Part shown: one piece after another, positions 20,672 through 34,200 of the stretch
Position numbering within the stretch: the stretch's first letter is position 1
Layout of the letters: every line of letters begins with the position of its first letter
Origin: Mugil cephalus
Taxonomy: Eukaryota; Chordata; Actinopteri; Mugiliformes; Mugilidae
Length of the DNA stretch: 64,000 bases
Reading direction: 5' to 3'
NCBI RefSeq assembly: GCF_022458985.1
Contig: NC_061782.1
Span: 13,967,672 to 14,031,671, forward strand
Made by a program: the position numbers and the translations under genes
Notes under the pieces: generated by a model
What the model was told of the DNA's origin: nothing
Databases searched by the model: none
Seen by the model: only the letters and a program-made list of their open reading frames with translations

Positions 20672-23457
20672 TTTATTCTATTGCTCTGTGTATAATACAT
20701 TTCACATCGAGGAAATATATTTCAAAACAGAGGGAGAAAACACCAATACTGACAGGTCTACATGTATGTAAGTTGTATGTACATGAAATAACCAAAACAT
20801 TCATGGAGTGTAACAGTAACACAGATTTGTATGCATTAGAAGAACGTCAGTACAATTCATGGCATTTAGACGAAATGTGCGTTACGATAAATGTAAAATT
20901 TTGGTGTAAAGGAGAGTGTTTAACGGAGAAGGTCGAGGACCACTTAAAAAAAAAAAAAAAAAACTAACATGTTTTTGCACGACTTAAGTCTCGCAAAGAA
21001 AAGGTCCACGCGCTAAAGCTGCAGCAAAAACAAAAAGGCTCTTTCATGTTCTCTTCAATCTTTAACATCTCTTGTCTCCCGTCTCATCTTTGGCTAGGAT
21101 CTGTGTGTGCGACGCGTTGCGGTGGTACAGCACAGTCACAGGCTGCGAGTTTTGTTCGAGACGTTTCAGAGCCACAACCCCAAGAGTAGAAAAAAAATAT
21201 TTTTTTAAAAAAATAAAAGAAGCGGCTTGGTTATGAATGATGACAGCTGCAGATACGTGAATGAATTGCTAAAAGAATCGCAAACAAGACACACTTAAAG
21301 CAACACAAATCAAACTAGCTCCTACAGCAGCACGGCAAAGGTTAAATAGTGCAGTTTCACCCTCACAAAGGAAAACACTCCAAACACAATAAGTATCATC
21401 AGCACAAATAATCTCTTCACTGACCACTGCAAGCACTTCATACACTGGTACACGGCAGAGACACTGTCCTGCAGTGAATGAGATCACACGTCGGGATCTG
21501 ATAACGTGACTGAGACGTACAGGGGTTAAATCTCTTTATAATAAGACGGAGTGAAGGAGCAGGCGAAGGTAAAGAAATCCACATTCTTATGTACTTCAGG
21601 TGGTGATATTTTCCAAACGTCCTCTTGAATGAAACCAACAGAATTTAGGACCACGCACAGTCATCGTGTACTTCTGTCTGTGCAGACTCATTCATGAAAA
21701 CGCGCCACGCTCCCTTAGATCCCACGGTCGGTTCACTTAAAATGCATTAACGCACGTATCACTGTCGCCTATACAATCTTACTGTGGAGTATTAACCAGC
21801 GAACACAAAACATCACTTCACACAAACACTGAGTCTTTGTCGGTGAATCTGCCCTCTGCGTGGAGATAGGTCTGACTAAAGGAGCACGCCTTTATTCTGG
21901 GGAACTTATTAGCCCTGAGGCAAGAGGAGCACTTACTCTTTTGCAATAAATCACACTCCCGCAACACGGGCGGCTTTTCCTGTGCATATATGGGGCCATC
22001 TGGTGGAATCACACACACCGAGGCACAAACTAAAATATTTAAAATCCCTCATGCATATGTGCTCCATATAATATATATATATATATATAAATATATGCAA
22101 GAAAAATATACTTGCTTTTACATGATTCTGACAGATGACATGAGATAAATGTAACCGATACTTCCTCACTGTCCAACCACACTGGACAGTTTAGAGAGCG
22201 CGGTCGACAATGTGAATTTATTTGATCAGCGGTGCTCACACTATCCATCTTAACAAAGCAGCAACGACCATGATCTACACACACCTGAACTGTACACCTA
22301 TAGTATTTGGACTTTGTTGCACGACATGTAAAATCAAAGGCTCGAGCACTTTTTTTTTTTTTTGCAACTGAACACCCTGTATCTCCAACTCTAAGGAACA
22401 GAAAGCAGACAATCCCACTTTGTTTTGACCATCCAGCAGTTCACTCAGATCAGAATTTAACATCAGATAACAGCGTTTGTTTTCCTCGCCTCCCTCCTCT
22501 TAGCAACACACAACATGTCCCTCTCCACCAGACGCAGCCACCAAACGACCACCTAAAACCACTGAACAGTCGATTAAAAGCAAGATGCCACACTACATTT
22601 GTGCCGATTAGTGTTCACTCACTCACTTATTAACAATGTGCTTTTTCAGTATAGTTTAAACACACGTATTCCTCCTATTGTCCCTAGCACCTTTTTAGCT
22701 GGTCTAAGAATACGAAGGGGCACTTAAAGGAGAGTCGAAGAGAGTAAGAAGCTGCACCGCATGAGAAGAGTACAACAAAACGGGAACTTATTCATCACAA
22801 GTTATGCTATTTAGAGCTACTTAACATCCTTTTTTTTTTTTTTTTTGGTGTAACTGCATGGTAGATGAATGTTAAGTGGTGGCAATAGTTTTAATGTGAC
22901 TGAGCTGACTAAGCGGGAGAGAAAGAGCAAAAAAAAACAAAACAGATTAAATAACATTCAGAAGAATTCACGCCCATTTACAAGCGCTCGTTTTGAACTG
23001 GAACAGCAAATACTTTGTCGGGATGTGAATGCAACAAGAAATGTAAGGTCGAACACAAATCAGTAACTTTCCTGAACTGTTTGAAGACGCAGCGTCGACC
23101 GGTGGAAGACATAAAATACACCACAACACAATAATAATCATAAAACTAGTAGTAGTCAGTTTTCCTTCGCTAAGTTGTGTCATCTATGTAGAGAGAGAGA
23201 CCTGCCAGTTATCTTCCTTCAAAGTGAATCCTCTTTTCAAATAATCTCCAGCTTCGTCCAGTCAAATTCCAGATAACTATCACAGCAGTGCCCCCCCCCC
23301 CCCCCCGAAAAAAAAATAAAATAATAATAAATGCATAAATATATTCCACTTTTACCTTCCCACTTGTGCCCACAGGATAACAAACCTGTGTGTTTATATG
23401 TATGTGTGTGTCTGTGCGAGTGTTTTGTGCGCAGCCATGGAGACGTGTCGGCCGCTC
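20672..23457 (-). other. sfxn3: Probable long 3' UTR of sfxn3 and convergent intergenic space
   Basis: No coding exon is seen between prxl2a copy 2 and the sfxn3 stop at 23458-23460. TTTATT at 20672-20677 is AATAAA on the minus strand and could end a 2.8-kb sfxn3 3' UTR. Contents include a TA-rich repeat (about 22068-22098), poly-T tracts near 22347 and 22830, and a C16 run at 23291-23306. The UTR assignment is inference. Confidence 0.35.
23291..23306. repeat. Poly-C homopolymer
   Basis: A run of 16 C followed by G and an A-rich stretch. It is G16 in the predicted sfxn3 transcript. Homopolymer length may be an assembly artefact. Confidence 0.85.
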
Positions 23458-26400
23458 CTACAGGCCCTTGTTGAAGTAAACGGTGGTGGTGTGAGGACTG
23501 CTCTGTCGTATCCTCTCCTGCAGATCCGCCTCCAGCCCGCTCACACTCATTGAGCTGCAGAGAGATGGTTGAGCATGACTGAAAGGCTGTTATGTAACAC
23601 TCGCTGCATAATGCATGGTTCAGGTGAAAGCTTGTACCTTTTCTGAGGGAACAGGGCACAGCACAGGGGAGTGGCAAACACCAGGCTGGAAACAAGACAT
23701 TTGTTTAGGTTAGGCGCTTGTTTTTTTTTTTAACGTGCTCAGTAGAATTTCACAAACCGTGACATTGTGCTTCGCTTACCACAGGCCGACGAGTCCCACC
23801 TGGACCGGAGCGTTTAGAATCGGGAACCGCTACAGCGCAAAAAAAAGAAAAAAAGAAAAAAAGAAAGTCAGATAAGACACAACTACAATGACGGTTACAC
23901 AAACAGCATGTCTATACAAACAATGAATGCAATTATGGAATGCGGCAGGTCTTCTCAGACTCCACACCCAGTGAGGATGAGGACTGATGGGGAAAACAAG
24001 CGCTCCTGAATGCAGCAGTCTGCCTACCTTCATAAAAGCTCTTTTCTCCAGAGCGTTCATTATAACAGGGGGGATGGCTGTAGAAAAAAAAAAAAAGACA
24101 AGTCAGAGGAGGTCTTCTACTTCATTAGCAACAAAAAAAAAAATGGTTCACACTTCAGAGGTGAGAGATAAGCAGTGGAGAATTTATCTCGTCTTTCGTA
24201 CCATCACCATCACGAGATGAGTCAGAATCGTTCTTTCATTTAGGTGCTGATGGTAAACCTGTTTTTACCCTATGCCAATTTCTAAGAAAGACTGTTTCAG
24301 GTGTTAAATACTGCATTACGTTTCAGAGTAAGTCGCTAACAGACTGAACCAGCAGCTCAACCTGCCTATAAGGCTTCATAAAGCTGAGAGGAGCTGCAGG
24401 TTTAGGTGAAAAATCGCTGTAGGTTAATCACCACTCTTTCTTTATATATATATAAAAAAAATTTAATAAGCGATTAGCATTAATAAAGCAGCAGATACAA
24501 AGCTGACTTTACCCATTGCAGGCACGGCCATGCCGATCCTGGACACCACCACCTGCACGATGGCCTGTTTGGCAGCACTGACAGACTCTCCTAACCTGTT
24601 TCCATTCTCATCCGTCACAGGGATGCCGTACTTGAGCTCCCTGGCAGAATGAAAGACAAAAAGTCGTGTGAGGAATCCGTGGCTGTTGCCAGTGTTTTTA
24701 AAAGCACCCGAGTGCTAAATATTACAGTGGCCCAGACCTCTGCCTCATGAAGGGAATGTTGATACAGTTGGCAGCAGCCACAGCAGCGAAGGGGACAAAC
24801 CGGCTGACGATGGGAGGGAGACGCTGCAAAGACACATTCAGAGAGCATTGGCGGCGAGTCTCAGATTAGTGTGTCTGCAGTGTTCAGAGTTCTGTACGAG
24901 CCGCGGGTATTTACCGAAGCTAGAGACTTGAGTCCCAGCGCGGTGACTACGGCTCCAGTAGTAGCACTAACGTAGGCTGCACCCAGCTGGCTGTAGGGGA
25001 AGACAGATGTTTTAGACACATATCACATATTTACCCACTTCCCTTTTCAGCATTTCCTCCATTTAAAAATACAGATGAGACGTGAAGACTGCAGCAGAGA
25101 GTCTATCAGACAGAATAAGATGAAAAACAAGTTGCACAGGTTAACACTGTGTTATGAATGAATATGCGCAAAAGGATCATCCTCACAAATAATAAAAAAT
25201 AAAGCAGAAGAAGAGGCTGTAACAAGCAGATCTGGAATGCAATCCTTCCTTCCCTCATAAATGCATGCATGTGGTGCATTTCTGCAGCATCTCAAAGATG
25301 CATTTTGTGACACGATCAAAACGAATGCATGTCGACCTGATATTAACTGGGAGCATAGAATCTGTGTCAGCATGAGTTCATGGTGACGTGAGGCCGAACG
25401 TGCTTAAAAGTGGAATGTAATACCGCTGCGAGGGAGAGGGGAGCCGCTCCTTACAGACACTAGTTTAGAGGGAGGACAGGAATGATCTAGAGAGGAGGTG
25501 GAAGTGAGAAGTCTTCCCTACTTCACGGTCATGGGGGCGTCTCCGCTGCGGTTGGTGTAGTTGACCACAGCGTTGAAGGACTGGTTAACCCACTGCCAGA
25601 ACACGACTGCCGGAGTAGTCCTGCAAACATGAAGGAACAGCGACAGTGGGTTTTTGAGGAAGTGAGGTCTCACGTTGTGTACGCTGCACTATTCGTAACA
25701 CAGCAAAAGAGTCTAATGATAACGCAGACACAGCTACAGCAAACCATTTCTAGAAATACCGACGGGTGCATTCGCTCAAAACTGTGCACAGATTGGACGT
25801 TTATGTGCACTTTGCCTGTACCTTCAAATCACTTAATGCGGCCACCAATGATTTACATAACCAGTCACCCCATCCGTTCAGTTCTGATTAAAGTTCACAC
25901 GCGTAAGATAAAAAAAAGAGACATCTGTGTGACTCATCAGTTATACTTAACCAGTCAATTGTAACACTTTTAATACAGGATGTTGAGTACACAGGTATTA
26001 GACGTATTATCTGCACACCCGCGACATTCTTTCATTAAATAAATCCTCTGACATCTAATCTAATCTACGTTCACTGAGGCGGTTTAAATCGACGAGTTTG
26101 AAATTTCAGACTTTGATGCCATCAAGTGGTGGTGTTAAAAAAAAAAAAAAATAAATGAATAAAACGTCACTGTGATGGATCGTCCACTGTAATAAAATAC
26201 GATGCTAAATACAGACAAATAAGAGTTAAATATTAAATAAAAGAATTATGAAGTAATGCACAAATGTACAAACAGATATATGCATAAATATCCCACAGAC
26301 TAATGCATCCTTGCTGATGATACACTAGGTCCTAGATTTTATTTTACAATCTCTTTTAGTCAGTTGATATGCATGTGCTGTTCATATAGCTTCAAACGTA

Positions 26401-27503
26401 TCTTCATTTTGTAAATTGAATTTATTTATTTTATAATTCATTAATGGACCTTATCTGAATTAAAAGTGAAATAAAAGTGCAATATATAGTTCTGTCATTT
26501 CACCCTGATTATTTATGGAGCAACAACTGCAGGTCACTTTCATTTAATTTAGTTTTATTTCAGATTGCATATCTCATAGTTCCGCTTTTCATCATGTGAC
26601 TGGCTGTTACAAAATGAAAGAGACTGAGTCATTTCTTAATTATTCATTTACCAAATTCTACTTAAAATCTGTGACCTTGTTTTAATATCAGATAAAATGT
26701 AAATTCAATCAGTTTACCTTTTTGGTGCTGATCAATTTGCTTATTCATAAGCTTCTCAAACGGTCACAGTATAGTGATTTATCAGTATCCAGCAGAGAGA
26801 GTGACGTTTTTTTTTATTTTTTAAGAGGATTTTCACTCTGCAGGGATTAAATGTTCTATTTTTACACAGGGCTGCATTAAGGCTGACTTTATAGCCACAT
26901 AGAAACTGCATCAAACTCATTCATCACTTTGTCAGATCACATATTTATATTTCATCTATTTCATTTTGAAATGTTGTTAATTGTGCTGTTTAGAAAGACG
27001 TGAATCATGTTTTCAAACCTCCGCTGTACCTGTAGAAGGTGAGCATGCAGCCTGTGATGGACATGTTCATTGGCACCTGAGCAGACATCCGACCAATCAC
27101 AAACATCTTCTCCCCGGTGTCGGGGTGGAAGGCAGAGTCGTAGACGTACTTCGCCCTCCAGAGCTCATCCTCCGTCAGGCCTGGTTTCACAACCCCAGCT
27201 CTGAAACAGTCAGATAGGCAGACACGTGTTGTATTTAAGAATCACAGGGCAAACTGAACACCTGTCCACATCATCGATGCCAATTTCTATTCATGCTTGG
27301 TTGTTATGATAATTTATATCCCTACTTCATCCACTCTACCTGTAGTTCTCTACGGTTACTCTGGCCTCCTCTAGAGTCTCCGACGACAGCAGGACATTCC
27401 TGGGATCTGTGACCATGAAGAAGTGCTGGGCGCGTCCCATGAACGTGCCTTGGTCCCATCTTGGCTCCTTGATATTTATGCTGAGGGGCAGCTCTCCAGA
27501 CAT
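23458..27503 (-). CDS. sfxn3: Sideroflexin-3, mitochondrial carrier, complete
   Basis: Multi-pass mitochondrial inner-membrane carrier of the sideroflexin family, whose members carry serine for one-carbon metabolism. Coding exons in gene order: 27340-27503, 27030-27200, 25522-25620, 24915-24990, 24738-24823, 24513-24640, 24028-24077, 23780-23829, 23638-23685, 23458-23554 (969 nt, 322 aa; human SFXN3 is about the same). Motifs: [13 protein letters not shown] at the N-terminus, HPDTGEK at 80-86, [82 protein letters not shown], and the C-terminus VYFNKGL. SFXN3 rather than SFXN1 is chosen mainly because pdzd7 and lzts2 are its neighbours, as on human 10q24. The start ATG lies directly after a possible acceptor (ccag), so a 5' noncoding exon is likely. 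Confidence 0.95.
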
Positions 27504-28904
27504 CCTGGCCTTTCAGTAGTTTCAATAGGAAAGTTTATGGTTAGTACACACCGAGAAATACGTAGACAGAAGAGAAACAATGACACAGAATGTTTTTAGT
27601 ACTCTTTTCTATTTACATGAAGGAGATGTTCAGATTCCCAGATATAGAGGTAAAACCACTATATTAAAACCATTAAAGCCACGTGGTGAGGACCCAGTCT
27701 ACCTGGTACAACCAGTGCAACGGCACCGTTTGACCAGGTTTAGATCCTGCTCCGCCTTACTTCTAAAACTACGATGACTCAGGTTATATTTTGTAATAGT
27801 CCGAGTGGGTTTTCCCGCCAGACCAAATCGTGTTTTCGGTCCAAGAAAACAGATGCCACATGTCAGAACATCAAGATAAAGTAAAATAAAACTGTCCGAC
27901 CAGTCTCTGTGGTGCCATAACAGTTACATGCACCAGTATTTTGGGGCTAAAATTGAAGATGATGTTAACAAACAATTCATCTGCCAAATATTCTGTTTAG
28001 TGAGTATGACTACAAATGTGGAAATTGTTACATCACAGATTCCCAATAACTACAGTGTCTTAAACGTTCAGTTGTGCAAGACTGTTATCGTCAAACCTGT
28101 TTTATAATGGTCACGTAATTAATTATCAACTAATAGTTTGTGTTTTAATGCGTCATTCCCATAATGTTTGCTGGGATACGTCCTCCAGTGACTTAGGCCA
28201 TAAATAAATGAAACCGCGTGGAAGCACAACAGTGTACAGACCAATGTCTTTGTCGCTGGGCCAAGGTCGTAACGGTCTCTGGTAAAATATGAATGCTGCA
28301 AATAGATAAAGAAAATAACTCCAGTGCCTACAACATCGAGATAACAGCTGATATCGTAGATTCAAGGACACACCTTGGATACTTGGCTAAACACATGCAC
28401 ATGGTAGCTGCTGTAATGTCGCTGTAACGCGAGAGGCAAAGTGTCTAATTAGACAGGAAACATGAGTCACTTTTTAAGTAGATGATGAGAAATAGCGTGG
28501 CAGTGGCAGATGGGGCGGGATGTGGTAGTCACGACACGCTGCCACCAAGCAGGTGGCTAGCCGATGTAGCCAATGAGCTAGCCAGCAAGTTAGCCGATAA
28601 CAGCATTGGGACTCGCACAATGAAGTTTAGAGATGGTCACACATAACTTTAAACGCAACCCAATTTCTCGGGAATGCAATTGTTAACACTGACAATATCA
28701 TAATCAGTGTTTGCGTTATGTAAACAAACCACCTTGTAAACTATCGTCAGTCAGTCGGCTAGCCAGGTAGTTTAGAAGCTAACGATGATGCTAGCGCCTC
28801 TGTTAGCGATGCAAGGGAACAAACAAAACGGAGCAAACCAAAACTTTGTCGGGTCGTGATTTAAATAAAGGAAACGAGAGAGATCACTCGGAACCAAAAC
28901 GTAC

Positions 28905-28990
28905 CTGCTCTGATTTCTGTGTTTTTGGAAAATGTATGACCTCTCAATATCACAGCGCCACCGGGTGGAACTAATGCTGCCTTCTCGTGG
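28905..28990 (-). other. sfxn3: Candidate 5' noncoding exon of sfxn3
   Basis: On the minus strand, a strong donor CAG|GTACGT ends at 28905 and could splice to the acceptor just before the sfxn3 ATG. The upstream edge is a guess. This rests on splice-site quality and position only. Confidence 0.3.
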
Positions 28991-31276
28991 TCTTTGGAGT
29001 GTCGTAAAATACAACTTCATGGTATTTCAAATAGAAAGGAAATGAGAATCACTTTCTCGTATATGCTATTATAAAAAATCAGAGTGGATTACTAAAACAT
29101 AAAATAATTCATTAAACAATTCTCTGCCAAACGATGTGATGAGTCGATTACAAATACGGTCAAATCGGTGGCAATAATGTTGGGGGAAAAATAACGGAGC
29201 TCTTGGAGGTCTGTGAAAGCAGCACCGTCATAGAGACCATGCATTCATCTGAAAAGCCTTGGGCGGTGGAGTCTCGCTGCACATGATTGGTTAAGAAACA
29301 GCTGACTTTCTCAAATATGCTTTGTGTTTTTAAGCACTTCTACGTTATAAAGTAGTTCAGCAGTTCTAATAACTAATAAAAGTTTTGATGAATATTTGTA
29401 GTTTGGGTTTAAAGTTTACATGGACTAAAAAATATTATCGTTGTATGTAAGTAGCTAATACATTCTGAAGTGTGTTTATGCAAATATGCAGCAGTCATTA
29501 AAGATGTTAGAAGAACCAGAAATAACCCAGCTTTGCAGCAATTTAATTTCATTTACCTATTTTCTGTACTATTTTTTAACTATTGATTGCACTTATATTA
29601 CCTTGCATTAATTAATAATAATAATAAAGTTGTCATAAATAATCTGAAAACTGTAATACATACAGTGCTGTACAGCGTTCAGTACACAGTATGACAGACT
29701 GATATTTTCTGCCTGCTGACATGCCCTCAACCTGACACAGGGAAGACAATATATAGTCCTATACTCGAACAAAATTCAAACCCCTCGGCTAAGACAAAAT
29801 CCAAGGAAAACATGCAGCAAAGCTACTGCACAAATAAGGTCACTGGTTCCTGTTCAGCTGCAGTGTGTTGACTGTGATTAATATGACTGATCAATAGGGA
29901 TTAAGTCAGATCTGCATGAACGCTGTGATGTGACGACTCTGGCCACCGGGTGGGGTTATTTACCCATCTCACCGGCTCAGTGAATGCAGGCAGGCAGATC
30001 CGCGCTTCAGTTTTTTGGCCATCTTCGCAGCTTAACCTGAGAAATATGGATTTTATTAACTCATTAATAACAATGTTTACGCTAGGATGATGTACAAAAC
30101 ACTCGGGCGACTCTTACCTAACGTTTGTGTAATTAGTGTGCTTAATCATTAGTAATGGATGCACAGCTGCGGGGGCTTATGTAAAAGGCTTAAGACAATA
30201 GTGGTCACCTGGAGAACAAATGAGGTGGCACTAATACTCCGGATGTGTCCGTTAATGCGTCAGCGAGGTGGACTGGTGAGCTCATCCAGCACAACATGGA
30301 CACAGCAGGTAATTCTTTGTTATTTTAAACACAATGCCACGATGATACAATTACCTGAGGGCAACACGTCAGGGAATCAACAGGTATAAGTTTAGATTAA
30401 GTTCACGGGAAAACTGCTATACTTGCAAATGTCGCTGTTATTTATAGCAAGGTAATGAAAAAAAAATAGTCAAAAAGTTTAGTTTGTGAGGAATTGAATG
30501 GAATATAACGTATACCCGGAATTAATTAGAGCAAATGCTTGTGTACAGAACACGATCTTATTGTCGCTGTCCATGGTGCTGTTTAATAGAAAAACACTGA
30601 CCTTCAATGAGCGACGTATGTTTACACAAGTCAAAGTGAGATACGTGTTTTGTTGTATTTTAATCCGATGCTGTGGAGCAGTTTTTTTTTTTTTTATCAT
30701 CTTTCATCTGCGGACTCTGAGTCCACATTACTCATCACAGCATATTCTTCCCAAAACAGATATCCGTTTAATTAAACATGACCCGAGGGGAATCACCATG
30801 CACTGCTGACTTCTCGGCAGACAGACACAGCCTCTCAGTTGAAGCAGGAGAAAACAGGCGCCATGGACTCCATCAACGTGGATTCAGAGGCTGCGGGGGA
30901 AGTCACTGGATTACATCAATTTCTTTAACCTACACATTTTTTTGGATCATGGGACCATGGCAGTTAGAAAATCTGCTATACAGTCATGGAGCACTATTTT
31001 TGTCACATTTTGTTAATGAGTAGTTATTTATCTGTGTGGCTCCAGCTTACAAAGTATAGGGATGCTACTGTAACAGCGGTGTAACTTGACTGTTCCGGTG
31101 AGGACTAACATCAGTATTTTGTCATGCAGTTTGGGCGAGCGAAGCTAAAATAGTCTGGTCCTCCACCATACTTTCAACTCTCCCCAAATCCCCTGCTGCT
31201 CCTCTTCCACCCTGACAGCCGACTCCAGATATCCTCCTGCCTGGATGACTGTGGGAAGAGTTTCCAGACACACACC
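28991..31276. other. Divergent intergenic region between sfxn3 and pdzd7
   Basis: Promoter side of both genes, which run away from each other. No coding exon is recognised. GC-richer blocks near 29930-30030 and 31180-31276 may hold pdzd7 5' noncoding sequence. The region just before 31277 lacks a clear TATA box. Confidence 0.5.
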
Positions 31277-34200
31277 ATGGCTCACTCCTCTCACTCCCTT
31301 GCCTGGAGGGAGATGACAAATGGAGGAGGGCACCCCCACTTTAACAGCGGAGGCCATAATGGGGGTTCCCACAGCACCACGCGCTACATGCTGAAGAAAC
31401 AGCAGCGCCACAGACGCAGGTCCTCATCACCAATGGGGAGGGTCATTCTCATCAATGCACCCGTTGATGGTGAGGACTGGACACAATGACAGTACTATGT
31501 TACTATGGTAACGGAGACAGTTTTTCTTTTCACAGCATAGCCAAAAATATAGTCACTTGTTTTAGTTTGGGCAATAGATGTTTTTTTTATTTTCTCCTCT
31601 GATAATAAACTCAATATAATTTAAGTTCCATTGATCACAGACAAACAAAGGGAAGATGTCTCTCTCTCTGTCTCTCTTGACTGGGGCCGTGTCATTTTCT
31701 GTGTTTTTTTTCTCTCGACATTTTATGCACTAAACAGTTCATTAATATACTGATATAATATTCAGCAGATCAGTCAAAACTAAAAAACAAAACAAAAAAC
31801 ACCATCATATAGTTTATGCTTATGTGACGCATTATGTTTCATTGTTTTTACTCAAGGTGTGGAATAGTTTGGGAACCAATTACATACAGTTTGAAGAAAT
31901 AGATTAGATTTCAAATTTTGAAAAGGTGTTGTGTTGTTGGCTGTGTTTATTAGATATTTGTGCAAAATATCTGAAAACCCACTAATGTTTCAGTGCGTAA
32001 CTGAAATAAGGACATATGTTGTACATATGTTTCTTAATTTGGTTTTAATTCAGGTTTGAATTTCCAAACCAAAGTATTTTCTTGTGCACGCTGCAACCCT
32101 TGTCAACAGTTGGCTGTCAGACTGTGCCGACCTTTCATGTCACAGAGTTGTGTGGTCGTGTTTGCAGGAGGAGATGACTGTGAAGACATTCACACAGTGA
32201 CTGTAGATAAGAGTCCGGATGGGCGTTTGGGTTTCAGTGTGCGCGGGGGCTCTGAACACGGCCTCGGTATCTTCGTCAGCAAGGTGGAAGATGACAGCTC
32301 TGCAGGTTAGGAGGAAGTGTTTGTGTTTCGTCATCCTGTCTATAATTTTTTTTTTTTTTTAATTTATTTTAATATGCTTAAATCTGGGCATGTGGTCTTT
32401 TGTCTGCATGTGATATTGACGCTTGTTTACTGTGCTGAGTTCCACCTGTGTCTGCAGCGCAGGCTGGGCTGACTGTGGGCGATAAGGTGGTGGAGGTGAA
32501 TGGTGTCAGCCTGGAGAGCATCACCATGAGCAGTGCTGTGAAGGTCCTGACAGGCAACAACAGGCTGAGGATGGTGGTGAGAAGGGTGGGCAAGATTCCT
32601 GGCATCCGCTACTCCAAGGAGAAGACCACATGGTGAGACCAATCAACTAAATGAAGCTGAAATATAACCAAAATTATATCCCATATCTGTAGTTAAATAT
32701 TGATACTCTATATTAACTCCATAGTTAATTAAACACCTTTACCTTTAACTGTGTAGTTTACTATGACCATTTCTATGTAAAATAGAAACTATAACATTGT
32801 TATCACCCACTGACCTTTGTATGACTGTCTTTCTTTTGGGATATACTGTGTCTTGGTTTCATGTGGCAGCAGTGGATGGATTACCGCTATGACCTTTATT
32901 GCTATTTGATTAAAAGATACTGACAGGCTTGACTTCTGCAGGGAAAGTGAAAGCATTGTGCATTCACTTCTGTATGTGTTGCCTCTTTTGTCCATGTGTG
33001 AGAAGGGTGGATCTGATTCACCGGCGGATGGTCGTGGAGGAGAGCGGTCGCACACCGTCAGAGGCCAGTTCAGACAGCGCTCTCCGCAGGATTGTACATC
33101 TCTTCACAACATCTGATGACTACTGTCTGGGATTCAACATCAGAGGAGGCAAAGAGTTCGGACTGGGGATTTATGTTTCTAAGTATGAACGCGAAACTTG
33201 AGATTGAAACACATTTAGTTAATGCTTGTTTTGGCCCAAAGAGACCATCAGCTCACATAAACAATCTTATTTAGGTTTTGTAAACTAATTTGAGCAGCAG
33301 TGTGCTGTAGTTTGTGCTTTCAATAGAACCCGATATTAACAGACTCTGCTAAAGTGTCCTTGTGCTAGAAAGAGGTAGCGATACCACATTAATTAAACAT
33401 CTCATCATAATCTCATTTCAAGTTATATTTTTTTCTGTTTCTGTATTAGATCAAAGCAGCCAGGCCTTAATTAAACAACTCTGTTGTTGTGATTTCAGTG
33501 GGAATAAGACAAACATGGAAACAATTAAAACATACACAATAATGAGTTTGACACAAGTACCAATAAAAGAATTCAGGCATAACCTTAAGCTGTGAAAGTG
33601 ACCTGAGTTTGCTCATTCACACCTCTGAGTTTGCATTTGTCTCTAGGCTGGACCCAGGTGGGCTTGCCGAACAGCATGGCATCAAAATGGGCGATCAGAT
33701 CCTCGCTGCCAACGGGGTGAGCTTTGATGACATCACCCATAGCAACGCGGTCGAGGTACTGAAGAGCCACACCCACATCATGCTGACCATCAGGGTGAGA
33801 GACACGTTTTACGTTACCTGATTTCATCGTTTTTATGACCAGCAATTTTAGTTTTCAACAAAAAAAAAGTTTAGCGGCTAAGGAGACAAAAATTTCCTTT
33901 AGTAGTTGGATGAGAACAAATCAGAGCTAAAAACAGTGTTCGTTTTGGGCTTTTTTGAGAAAGAAATCACCTCCAAATAAATTCTGGCACTGCTCAATGT
34001 CTTCTGGGAGGCTAAATCTAAACACAGCGTGTTGTATAACTAGAAATTAGTTACTTATGGTTGGATTTCAAAAAAGATTCCCTTATTCCGTTGTGCATTT
34101 GAAGTGGCGTTTTTAGCTTTTGTGCAGCGTTACATGTAACAGCTGATTTGAGCTTCAGGTGCTGACAAAACAACACCAGCTCTTCTGGCAGCTGCCTTTC

